The notes beneath the pieces are model-generated. The model made no database searches and was not told the DNA's origin. It worked only from the letters and a program-made list of their open reading frames with translations. The translations under genes were made by a program, and so were the position numbers. From Pavlovales sp. CCMP2436 (lineage: Eukaryota > Haptophyta > Pavlovophyceae > Pavlovales): a stretch of DNA of 16,794 nt. The stretch is from positions 8,893 through 25,686 of the forward strand of contig MU631931.1 of the NCBI GenBank assembly GCA_026770615.1, written 5' to 3'. This document shows positions 7,305 to 15,024 of this stretch, in pieces (within the stretch, counting starts at the first letter, position 1; the number at the start of each line of letters is the position of its first letter).

Positions 7305-7712
7305 CTGGTGCATGAGGGTTTGGGTCGATCGCTCGACCTCAGCCTAACGTCGACTGTTGGCGGTATGGCTATTGTATATGCTCTTATAGCTACTGATCAG
7401 GGCTATTGCATATACCCAAGCTATACTGCCTACATGCCTGCCCGCAGCACATAGCACCGCACACACTTACTGGCCACAACCCGTGTCATACGGGAACCAG
7501 TTGCTGGTTTGGCTCATTCTACTCGGTAGATATGCAGCCACAGCACAGTGATGAGCGATGGCTCGATATAGCAACACGGATTGCTGACGCGACTATTTCG
7601 GTCGCTGCAACTGGATTGTGTTGCTATTCAGAGGTCGCGGTCTTGAGTCGCTCAGCTTTTGAACTGATCGTCTCCGTTCGTCGAATATCCTGTAGTCTAA
7701 TGTGAACCTGCC

Positions 7713-7734
7713 GCCCGTCGACTTGTCGACGGGC
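7713..7734. other. Perfect 10-bp palindromic stem with 2-nt spacer
   Basis: GCCCGTCGAC and GTCGACGGGC are separated only by TT. As DNA it is a near-perfect palindrome and as RNA a tight hairpin. Function unknown. Confidence 0.65.
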
Positions 7735-7968
7735 ACCGACTAGCGCTGCAAGGACTAGTCGAGAGAAGAAGTAGACCGGCGTATCCAACATCGACCAAGC
7801 CAGTGACTAAACAACTCCTGTTGAACCATGCTGAGCCGCTAATATATTTATGATAGGGATTCAAGATGGTGTCTGACTGTTCTGAATGTTGTGCTGGTCT
7901 GAGCGCTGTGTCGCCCATTGCCTGCTGCGTGCCTTAGTCGGCTGCGCTGGCTTGGGCGCCACCGCTAA

Positions 7969-7989
7969 TATATATATATATATATATAT
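7969..7989. repeat. (TA)n microsatellite
   Basis: About ten TA units in uninterrupted array. Confidence 0.9.
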
Positions 7990-8253
7990 CCATATAAAAA
8001 CATAAATGATTTCGATCCTGGCATACAGAATCCTCGAGCGAGCAACGCCAATTCACGATTTACGGGCGCCTAGCTTTTTGAATCCCACCAATGCTGGCCA
8101 ATGCGAGGTCATAGTGAGAAACGGCGCGCAAAACTACAAGTTCCTTCATTCTTGTCCATAAAAGTGAAGCCTGAATACGTGATGGACGCGCGCCGTAGAG
8201 CTTCCGCCTGCAGTTGCGTTTGTTATTCTTTGAGTTAACTAATGTAGATATTT

Positions 8254-8667
8254 TGTTAGAATATACCTCTATCGGCATCACACAGCAGGCCAGTTACGGT
8301 ATCTGCTGACTACAGGTGCGCGGCTCGAGCTCGCGGCGCCCTGCGGCAGATGACTAATCTAATGTACACACTTGCACAAGCAAAGATGGACGGGCGGAAT
8401 CCTTAAACGTAACCGAGTTTTATAGGGCGATCCCTAAAAACTCTAGGTACGGTAAGGAGCATTCTCATCCAGGACTCTTCCTGGGCTCATGAGTCCACTT
8501 CCTATAGCTGGGTTAAGAGTCTTCTTAACCCCGCCGACGAATGCCGCCGACCGGAAGTGTGTCGTCGCAATGGGGGAAAGAATAACTATCCAATAAAACC
8601 CCCTGTGAGTACCCTCGAGTACTCACACACATCCGTCCACGCTCAAGAGCGCACACGAATGCTAACA
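8254..8667 (-). mobile_element. 3' long terminal repeat of the copia element
   Basis: In minus sense it begins TGTTAG directly after a G7 run and ends CTAACA, giving the TG...CA ends and 6-bp terminal inverted repeat expected of an LTR, 414 bp long. It begins only 13 nt after the pol stop codon (8680-8682), the usual compact copia layout. Inside are at least four hairpins: 8415-8443 (12-bp stem with one bulge), 8472-8496 (GGACTC/GAGTCC), 8510-8531 (perfect 9 bp, 4-nt loop) and 8604-8627 (perfect 9 bp, 6-nt loop). No second copy was found within the window, so the boundaries rest on terminal motifs and position. Confidence 0.6.
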
Positions 8668-8674
8668 CCCCCCC
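8668..8674 (-). other. Polypurine tract candidate
   Basis: A run of seven G in minus sense lies immediately before the LTR TGTTAG. This is where plus-strand DNA synthesis would be primed. It is short and flanked by CGC, so only moderately typical. Confidence 0.45.
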
Positions 8675-8679
8675 GCGAC

Positions 8680-9487
8680 TCACGGCGTGGGGACTGCAGC
8701 CACATGGTGCATGATGACGTTGACGTGCCGATGGAAAATCGTCGCCGTGATCGCCTTGGTCATGATGTCCGCGCGGTTGAGATCGGTGTGGACCTCTATG
8801 ACGTTGATCAAGCCATTCTCGTGCGCCACACGGATGTAGTGAAACTTCACATCGATGTGCTTCGATCGTTAGTGATGGATCGGGTTCTTGACCAGGTCGA
8901 TCGTGCCCTGGTTATCCTCATAGATGGTGGTGGGGCCTGTCTCCGGCTGATGGAGGAAAGACGCCAGCCCTCGAAGATAAGCCAGCTCGCGGCAGCACTC
9001 GCTGAGGGCGATGTACTCGGACTCGCAAGTCGAGAGTGCAATGACCGACTGCAGGCTTGAGTGCCACGCGATGGGCGTGCCGTTGTACATAGCTATGTAC
9101 CCGGTAGTGGAGCGCCGCTCCACTCTGTCGTTGGCCCAGTCGGCGTCAGCGAACGCCGAGAGACCAGGATGTACACTGTCCGCTTCGCAGCGGAAGAGCA
9201 GTCCTAGACGCAGGGTGCCCTTCAGGTACCTCAGCACCCGCTTGGCGCTGAGCATATCGCACACCCTTGATGTGCTCATTCGCCTTGCCAGCGAGTTGGT
9301 GGCGTGCGCCAGGTCGGGTCGGCATCGTGATCTCCTGGTACGTCTTCAGGTCTTTCTTGTTGAGCAACTGCTCATCAGGCTCGGCGAAGTTGTCCTTCTC
9401 GGCCTCCGGTGTCCGGGCCGGCTTGCTCTCGGCCATGCCGAATCTGTCGAGGATCCCCCTGAGATAAGTCTCTAGGTGCATGTGGGG
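8680..9487 (-). pseudogene. Copia pol: end of RT connection and RNase H
   Basis: Homology to Ty1/copia pol resumes with YLRGILDRFGMAESKPARTP and continues through RYLKGT, the RNase H core FADADWANDRVERRSTTGY, the SWxSxxQ-like AWHSSLQ, the ALSTCESEY active-site block, EDNQGTIDLVKNP and the C-terminal KHIDVKFHYIR...ADIMTKA. The frame breaks in three places. A run of five C at 9482-9486 shifts it into this segment, and a further one-base shift lies near 9319. TAA at 8869-8871 follows KNPIHH, where the family has a charged or polar residue. About nine residues normally found before TRPDLA (GSLMYL-type) are missing. The end is TGA at 8680-8682. Inactive as it stands. Confidence 0.85.
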
Positions 9488-10600
9488 GTGTATTCGAACT
9501 GTGCGCCCAGGAACTTCCCAAGCTCGTCCTGCACCTTAAGGGTATAGTGCTTTGCGAGGTCTGCCGCGAGCTCGTCGATTGCCTTCGGGTTACCCGTCAG
9601 GTTGAGCAAAAGTAGGTCGTCTACGAAGTTGCCGGCGATGATCACGCCTCCACACGGTGCAATTTTGATGAAGATACACGGTGCGCCTACACAGGGCACG
9701 AATCCACGTTCAAGCAAGCGTGCTTGATGGTGTCGGTACCATGCGCGGCCCGACTGTTTGAGACCCATCTGTGCTTTGATGGCCTCAGCAACGACGATGT
9801 ACCCCGGCGGGGCCGTCGTCTGCGCCACATAGCCAGCTGGCAGGGCGAACAGAGGGCGGTCTATCTCCTCAAGGCTGGACGTCAGGTAGGCGTCCGAGAC
9901 ATCTCCTTTCCAGAAGATCTTGACCTCGGCGTGCTTCAGATTGGGTCGGCGCTTGCCGTCCATCTTGGCACCAATCGCCAGGAGAAGACGAACTTGCTCG
10001 CTCCTGATGGTGGGAGAGAACACCTCGGTATGGTCAATTCCCTCACGCTAGTAGATGCCCATCACCACCATGCGTGCCTTCCGACGGGTGATCTCACCCG
10101 TCTTGTCCGACTTGGCCCCGTAGATCCATTGTGACGGCAGTACTCTGGTACCAGCCCTCACCACCTTTTCGTTGAAGGTGTTGAGGTCTCGATGCGCTAC
10201 CAGGTTGGACTCCATCGCCTCACGCCACTTGTCTACGTTGGGCGATGCTCTCGCCTGGCGGGAGTTGCGCGGGAGGGTGACCGGAACCCCATTGTGCGTG
10301 ATGCCTATTGCCGCTCGGGCAGACGCCAGCCCAGTGGTCTTGGCCTTGCTCCTCGAAGCCCTGTCCCGCCTCAGTGGGTCGTGCCCCTTGGGCAGAGCTT
10401 TGATCGGGTTCGCCTCGACGAGGCCCGTCTCCTTCTCTCTCTCCAACATTCTTGCTCGCACGCTTGTGAGGCCATCACGACGATCCAGTTCCTCCTCCGT
10501 GTCTTTACCACTCGTGCTCGAATCGTCATCCGAGTAGAGGATTGGTCTGTCAACGGGGGCGGAGCCTTTGTCGGTGGCTGTCACAGGGCTTGCCGGTGGT
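9472..10600 (-). pseudogene. Copia reverse transcriptase (RVT_2)
   Basis: The N-terminal linker is acidic and Ser-rich (YSDDDSSTSGKD). The RT domain then begins with KWREAMESNLVAHRDLNTF and TRVLPSQWIYGAKSD, followed by EVFSPTIR, the first catalytic Asp block DVSDAYLTSSLEE, LKQSGRAWY and the catalytic FVDDLLLL (9616-9627), the Ty1/copia form of YxDD. All key RT motifs are present. TAG at 10048-10050 (after VVMGIY, before REGID) interrupts the frame where a Gln would be one transition away. The join to the integrase frame needs a shift near 10600. The frame ends just past the FLGAQFEYTPT strand because of the C5 run at 9482-9486. Confidence 0.9.
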
Positions 10601-11762
10601 CGTTTTGACCTGCTTGTTGGAGTCGTGCGGGATGGGAGCTTGGTCGCTCCTCTTCTCGCTCGAGATCCCCTCGAACGAGTCGATGTTCACCCTCCAAGGA
10701 GTGTGTATCCCCCCCGCAACCAGCTCTCTCACGTCGATCTGTACGTGCCGAGAGAAGTTCACCGTGCCGTCTGCTAAGAGGACGATGTACCCGAGTATCA
10801 AGCGCATGGAATCTCCATATTGCACGCCATCCCTTCCGTAGCCCAGAATGAATCCCCGTTCCATCGAGGGGCCGAGCTTGCCGCTCTTCTTTCGGGCCGG
10901 GCCGATGAGAAGCATCCTGCATGGAGCTCCGAACACGGCTAGGTGTTTAGCTGTCGGTCGTCTGCCGAAGAAAATCTCATGCGGCGAGACCCAGATGCGG
11001 ACGTTGTCTCGTACGATCTGCTGTGATGCGAGCATGTTACGAGCTACGCAGGCATGTCGCATCGCCCAGTGCCAGTGCCTGTTTGGCACCTTGGACATGG
11101 CCAGAATTGCTCTCGTATCTACCGAGAGGGTCCCGATGTAGCGCTCGACCTTGCCGTTGGATTCCGGCGTGTCGTGCGCTGAGCCAGGTCACATTCGCTG
11201 ACAATCCGAACTCAGTCAAGGGATCATCAATGTTCTTCGAGTTGAGGTTCATGCCTCCATCCGTATGAATTCTCCGTTGCCCAAAACCCGGGCCGAGAAG
11301 GAGGTGTGCGCCCAAGTTAGCGTGGGTGCCGAGCTCCAGGAACCACAGTCGTAGCAGACGTGCAGTTCCCCTTATATGTTTTCCGAAGTAAACGCAACCC
11401 CGGTTCGAAGCGTCGTCTAGATAGACGAGGCCATATCGCATCCCTAGGGAACTCCCATAGGTGCCGACGGGCAGGTTCACTTTTGATATCGTTAAGATAT
11501 CTAAATGAGTTATCTGACCCAGTAGCTCCGCCCTAGGCATAGGAACGGTGAAGATTGACTTTCGCATGCGCGCGTCAGTCAGAGTGCTGAGAGCAGCCTG
11601 TCGTGGCTGTCTACTGTCCATGTCCAGGACAGATCCGCTCAAGAGCGAGCGCTGAGGCAACTGATTGTTAGCGATGCCCAATCTCGTCGACCAAAGAGCT
11701 AGCCAGTCGTCTTCTGCCGTAAGCTTGCGGCGGGACTGCTCTTCTAGCTCGGTGCCAGACAT
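10550..11762 (-). pseudogene. Copia integrase, frameshifted
   Basis: The ATG at 11762 lies five bases after the gag-protease TAA. The pre-integrase region reads LWSTRLGIANNQ, and DARMRKSIF follows. In the core, HLDILT and YGLVYLDDASNR carry the first Asp region, RIHTDGG the second Asp, and TPESNGKVER the Glu. The last lies one frame away because of an indel at about 11170. After it, WHWAMRHACVARNML and SPHEIFFGRRPTAKHLAVFG are typical copia integrase C-terminal sequence. The zinc-binding HHCC finger is missing: LWHxRLGH reads LWSTRLGI, and both Cys positions before DARMRKS are Ala/Leu. This could be decay or a lineage trait. The second frame (11098-10550) ends at a stop near the start of the RT linker. 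Confidence 0.85.
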
Positions 11763-11767
11763 GGGCC

Positions 11768-13835
11768 TTAGGTGTTTGGATGGAGGTCAGTTTGTGTCCT
11801 CTTCCCCAGGCGGTCGAAGATCGGCTGAGACGGCGCCCTCGACTGCACGCCCCGCCCTCCCTGGTTGCCTCTGCACGTGGTGCCTCTGGTGAAACCACGG
11901 CCTCGGGTGGTAGCGCCGCCATTAAAGCCTCTTCCGCCGTACCCCCCCTGCGGCTTGGCAGTGGTGGTGCAGGCTGCGTATCCCTTCCCAGCTGAGGAGG
12001 GCTGCCCCATGGGCACGGGGTAGTGCCGTGGCGGGATCTGGTCTCCCGGCATGTGGATGGTGGCCTGCATCATTGACTGCTCGTCCAGGCCCATCACTAC
12101 TCCTCCCTGCTTGAAATAGTCCACTGTTGCCCCCGTTGGCTTGAAGGCAATTGTGATGCCCTCAGCCGTGAAAGCTTGCACGGCAAGGAGGGGCATCTCC
12201 ATGCTTGGAGCTGCCCAGCAGAGCATGCCCACTGCCTGCGTGGCGCCTGTGCGCGCGTACTTCAGATCCATCAAGAGCATGCCTTTCTCCTTAATCTCCA
12301 GGATGCGACCATCGCCCCATCGGACGCGGCCCTTCATCTTTATCCAGGAGCGGAGCAGCTCGCTCGATGCCATGCTCACTGTGGCACCGGAGTCGAACAC
12401 AGCGTGTGTCGGGACGGTGAAACTGTCATCGTCCACGCGGCGTGCATCGTGCTGCATCGGCACACGGTCGCGTGCGTCCGTGCTGTCGGGGTAGCTGAAT
12501 CGCCGGTAGTGCCAGTCGAGATCCGATACGGATCTCGACTCGAAGTGCTCGTTGCGGGCGTCGCCGAACTCGGCGTCTGCACTGCGCGCCTTCTCGAGCC
12601 CCGTCCTTAAGTCGATCTTGAGGCGTTGGCCGGTGAATAAGTTGGTGTCCCCGTCCGAGTTGCTGCTCAGCTCCTCCTCCCAGGAGAAGATAGCGCGCAC
12701 CCGCCGCTCGGGCGGGTGGCACACCTGGCGGATAGTGATCACGTCCACATCGGGGAAGCCCATGTCACGTAGAACTGCTGCGCTGTGCTTCTCCCCGACC
12801 CACTCCGCGAGTAGAACAATTGTCGAAGCGCACGTGTGGAGGTCATTGTCCTCGTCGTGCACGATCTGGATGTAGCGCAGCGTCTTGATGAGGAGCGGTC
12901 CCAGTTTCTCGGCCACTTTTGCGTTGAGGCTGACGCGTGGGTCGAGCATAAGACCAACACGGTCTGGCTTGCGGTCGTCAGTCTTGATGTTGCTGTCGAA
13001 CTCTGCACTCGGCTTTGCGACCGGAGGGCGTTGGAAGTTGCGGCGCCGGAAGTTGCGGCGGTGGAAGTCTAGCTGTCCCAGCAAACTGCCCACTTGCGGG
13101 AGCTTGATCGGCTCCTCTGCGTCGCTTTCAGATTCGGAGTATTCTTTTAGCCCGGGCACTTCTACCAGATCTGGCACGCCCTCGTCCGCCAGCTGCGGCC
13201 ACGGTGCGTTGCCTATCGGCGCGCTCCCCAGCTGGGGTGGCGTCTATGGCCTCGGTGCGCGTGGCTGCGGCAAACCTCCCAGCTGGGTAGGCGGCGGCAG
13301 CGACGGCCTCGGTGCGTGTGTCGTCGGCACGCCGTCGTCTGAATCTTGGTTCTCGAATATAAACCTTTCGAGGTCAAACGCTCCAACTCCCCTCGAGTTT
13401 GCGTCTCCCGTTGGTTCCGCTCCAAGGCACACCACTGTCTGTGATCTGACCCCAGCAGTTCTCTCGAAACCCATCTCGTTGGTATCAGCCAAAGGCTTGT
13501 TGGGAAGGAACGAAGGCTTGTTCTGAACCCACAAAGGCTTGTTGAGAAAGCACGAAGACTCGATGTCCTCGCACGTAGGCTTGTTGAGGGCGAGGAAAGG
13601 CTTGTTCTTCTTCCTCAAAGTCAGCAAGTCGAGGCTCACCTTGTAGTCCTCGGACGAAGGCTTATTCTCCTCGCGTCTCCCCCGTGCGGCTACCACCGCG
13701 TCACAGTCAGCCAAAAGGCTGTCCACCTCTGCCAGCAGAAAGAACTTATCTACTGAGAAATAGATTCCACGGCGTACCGGAGAGTTTTACCTGCCGTGTC
13801 ACCCCTTCTGCCTCTCCCCACAACTCATCCGCCAT
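11768..13835 (-). pseudogene. Copia gag-protease region
   Basis: A 29-codon start at 13835 (MADELWGEAE, then QVKLSGTPWNLFLS) resembles the copia Gag N-terminus (KLxGxNYxxW). A one-base shift between 13786 and 13749 moves it into the main frame, open from 13786 to 11768 except for TAG at 13244-13246. The main frame contains a six-fold NKP motif (about 13670-13488), a Pro-rich PQLGG stretch, and an unrecognised, largely helical gag portion. The aspartic protease follows, with active site FDSGATVSMA (DSGA codons 12394-12383). After the protease is a Gly/Arg-rich RGG-type segment (11947-11837). No CCHC knuckle is seen. It ends TAA at 11768, with the integrase ATG just beyond in another frame. Confidence 0.75.
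11837..11947 (-). other. RGG-type segment between protease and integrase
   Basis: About 37 residues rich in Gly, Arg and Thr (GGYGGRGFNGGATTRGRGFT and on), resembling RNA-binding RGG boxes. It lies after the protease core, where copia polyproteins normally pass straight to integrase, and may replace the absent zinc knuckle. The function is inferred. Confidence 0.5.
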
Positions 13836-14158
13836 GACTACTAGAAGGGCTAACTTGATCCCATAGATTGCGGATAGTGTAAGTTTCTAGTAAACGTCCG
13901 TCCCCGGGAGGGTCTCACTGGATTTAAGTGTTGAAAAAAACACTCAGATCCAGGGAACCACCCTGAGCACACGGATACCGTCCCCACCGCTGATCAGTTC
14001 AGCCACACGACGATCGACGACTGACAACTCTCGACTGGCACGCTGATCGACCTCCACTGCTGCTCTCCCTTGCGTCGTCTGAAAATGCAGCACCGTATGC
14101 GAGTGCAGCCCCCCTTCGCGCATCCCAAACATTACTTCCTCGCTATCCAGGCTCCCAT
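13836..14158 (-). other. Probable untranslated leader of the copia element
   Basis: No ORF of note (a 62-codon frame at 14132-13944 looks random). It holds a long imperfect hairpin (13918-13932 with 13939-13953). The high-coordinate end reads ...CTCAACA then TATGGGAGCCTGG in minus sense, which could be an LTR end followed by a tRNA primer site, but neither matches a standard tRNA nor the 3' LTR end, so I leave it open. Confidence 0.4.
13909..13964 (-). other. Leader stem-loop
   Basis: Fifteen positions pair (13 Watson-Crick, one wobble, one mismatch) around a GAAAAA loop, with an outer 5-bp AGGGT/ACCCT stem. Retroelement leaders often carry structured packaging or dimerisation signals; this role is inference. 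Confidence 0.5.
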
Positions 14159-14167
14159 ATGTTGAGA

Positions 14168-14187
14168 TTTTTGCCCGGGGGCAAAAA
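14168..14187. other. Perfect 9-bp stem-loop
   Basis: TTTTTGCCC and GGGCAAAAA are separated by GG. It sits next to the TGTTGAG that may end a lost LTR. Confidence 0.6.
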
Positions 14188-14221
14188 CCACAAATATACG
14201 CGGCTTATATGCTGGTTCATT

Positions 14222-14938
14222 CTATCCCACCCCTTGACGGGGGTGGGCCTCGGGCGCAGGACTTTGGGTTGCGGGTTGTGGCGGGCTTGCTGGCTTATGT
14301 TTGCGTTTTGAAGACTTTGAGCTTGCTGGCTCATGTTTGGTTTTAGATTTTTTGTCGCCTGAGTGGTGTGACAGCGTGGGTGACTGGCCTGTTTCAAGGG
14401 CCCGTTTGGTTGCTGAGCGCAGTGTGCGTGAGTGGTGCATGAATATGAAGGACTTGTCATGGATCAGTGCGTGCATGCGTGACGGTCCTGCTGCGGAGTC
14501 GTGGTTTATGGCGGGACTGGCTGGTCCTGTTTTGGGTTCGGTGGGACTGGCTGCTCCTGGTAGTGATGAGGTTTTGGTTCGAGCCGGTCTCTGGTTGCGT
14601 TTTCCCACGTTTGATGTGCGTAAGCGTTGCTGGCCTCGGCTGGGCCTGAGGGTGGGATTCGGCTGCCTGGAGGGTATGGTTGGGTTTACACCTGTTAATG
14701 AATCTTCATTATTCGTAGGTTGGTTGCGCATCAGGCATCTTCGTTTGGCAGGGGTGGTCCGTGCACTGGTGTCCGTTGGGGGTATGGGCTCTTGCTGTAT
14801 AGGTGGTATGGCTGTTGGGGATATGGGCTCATACTGAGCGATGCTGTCCGTTGGGGGTATAGGCTCATACCGCAGAAATGGTATAGCCGCTGGTGCCTCG
14901 ATTTGGGCGATGCTGTCCGTTAGGGGTATGGGCTCATA
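14222..14938 (-). CDS. Pro-rich repeat and basic tail of a second element (unrecognised)
   Basis: An open minus-strand frame of 238 codons runs from just after TAG at 14941-14939 to TAG at 14222. Its first ~65 residues repeat YEPIPPTDSIAQ and AIPP units. The rest is rich in Pro, Ser, Arg, Lys and Thr, with lysine-rich KKSKTKHEP and SSKRKHKPASPP near the end, as in nucleic-acid-binding or nuclear-targeted tails. The first internal ATG (14731) starts MRNQPTNNED. It is preceded in the same orientation by the gag-like ORF, and a 5-bp duplication at 14936-14945 explains the frame change between them. The coding strand is strongly A/C-rich, unlike the GC-balanced host genes. I know no family for it; retroelement Gag tail is the likeliest context. 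Confidence 0.4.
   Translation of the reverse strand, partial: YEPIPLTDSIAQIEAPAAIPFLRYEPIPPTDSIAQYEPISPTAIPPIQQEPIPPTDTSARTTPAKRRCLMRNQPTNNEDSLTGVNPTIPSRQPNPTLRPSRGQQRLRTSNVGKRNQRPARTKTSSLPGAASPTEPKTGPASPAINHDSAAGPSRMHALIHDKSFIFMHHSRTLRSATKRALETGQSPTLSHHSGDKKSKTKHEPASSKSSKRKHKPASPPQPATQSPAPEAHPRQGVG
14226..14247. other. Perfect 8-bp stem-loop
   Basis: CCCACCCC and GGGGTGGG are separated by six bases, and the stop codon of the basic ORF (14222-14224) lies two bases outside the stem. Confidence 0.55.
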
Positions 14939-15020
14939 CTATACTGCATAGGTGGTATGGCCGCTGGAGCTTCTTTTTGGGCGATGCTGTCTGTTGGGGG
15001 TATGGGCTCATACTGCATCG
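14763..15020 (-). repeat. Tandem coding repeat, ~70-75 bp, four to five units
   Basis: Units start near 14763, 14838, 14907 and 14981 with GCGATGCTGTCCGTTGGGGG (variants) and contain GTATGGGCTCATAC, itself a 5-bp stem-loop. Read on the minus strand, the units encode EPIPPTDSIAQ-x-EAPAAIPP. Spacing of 69-75 bp keeps the peptide register except at the 5-bp AGTAT duplication (14936-14945). Confidence 0.75.
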
Positions 15021-15024
15021 GAGT

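Larger units (their letters stand above)
6838..8253. other. Gene-poor intergenic region
   Basis: About 1.4 kb without a supportable gene. A 46-codon ORF at 7161-7301 (METPLKATKATKTML...) ends where ATG|TGA overlaps a GTGAGT donor-like site, so it might be a first exon, but I would not call it. Other content: perfect hairpins at 7281-7304, 7323-7338 (GGTCGA/TCGACC) and 7713-7734; two similar GGCTATTGYATAT blocks at about 7366 and 7401; and a (TA)n tract at 7969-7989. The ORFs in this stretch look random. Confidence 0.5.

Noticed and set aside
8669..13835. Alternative genetic code with TAG/TAA as Gln
   Set aside because: The renalase-like host gene ends with TAG at its expected length, and the element also has frameshifts, so decay is simpler.
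14130..14163. LTR end plus tRNA primer-binding site (CTCAACA, TATGGGAGCCTGG in minus sense)
   Set aside because: Position suits a copia leader, but the sequence does not match an initiator-Met half-tRNA cleanly and differs from the 3' LTR end.
14763..15020. CRISPR-like array
   Set aside because: The repeats are back to back without unique spacers and encode a peptide repeat.
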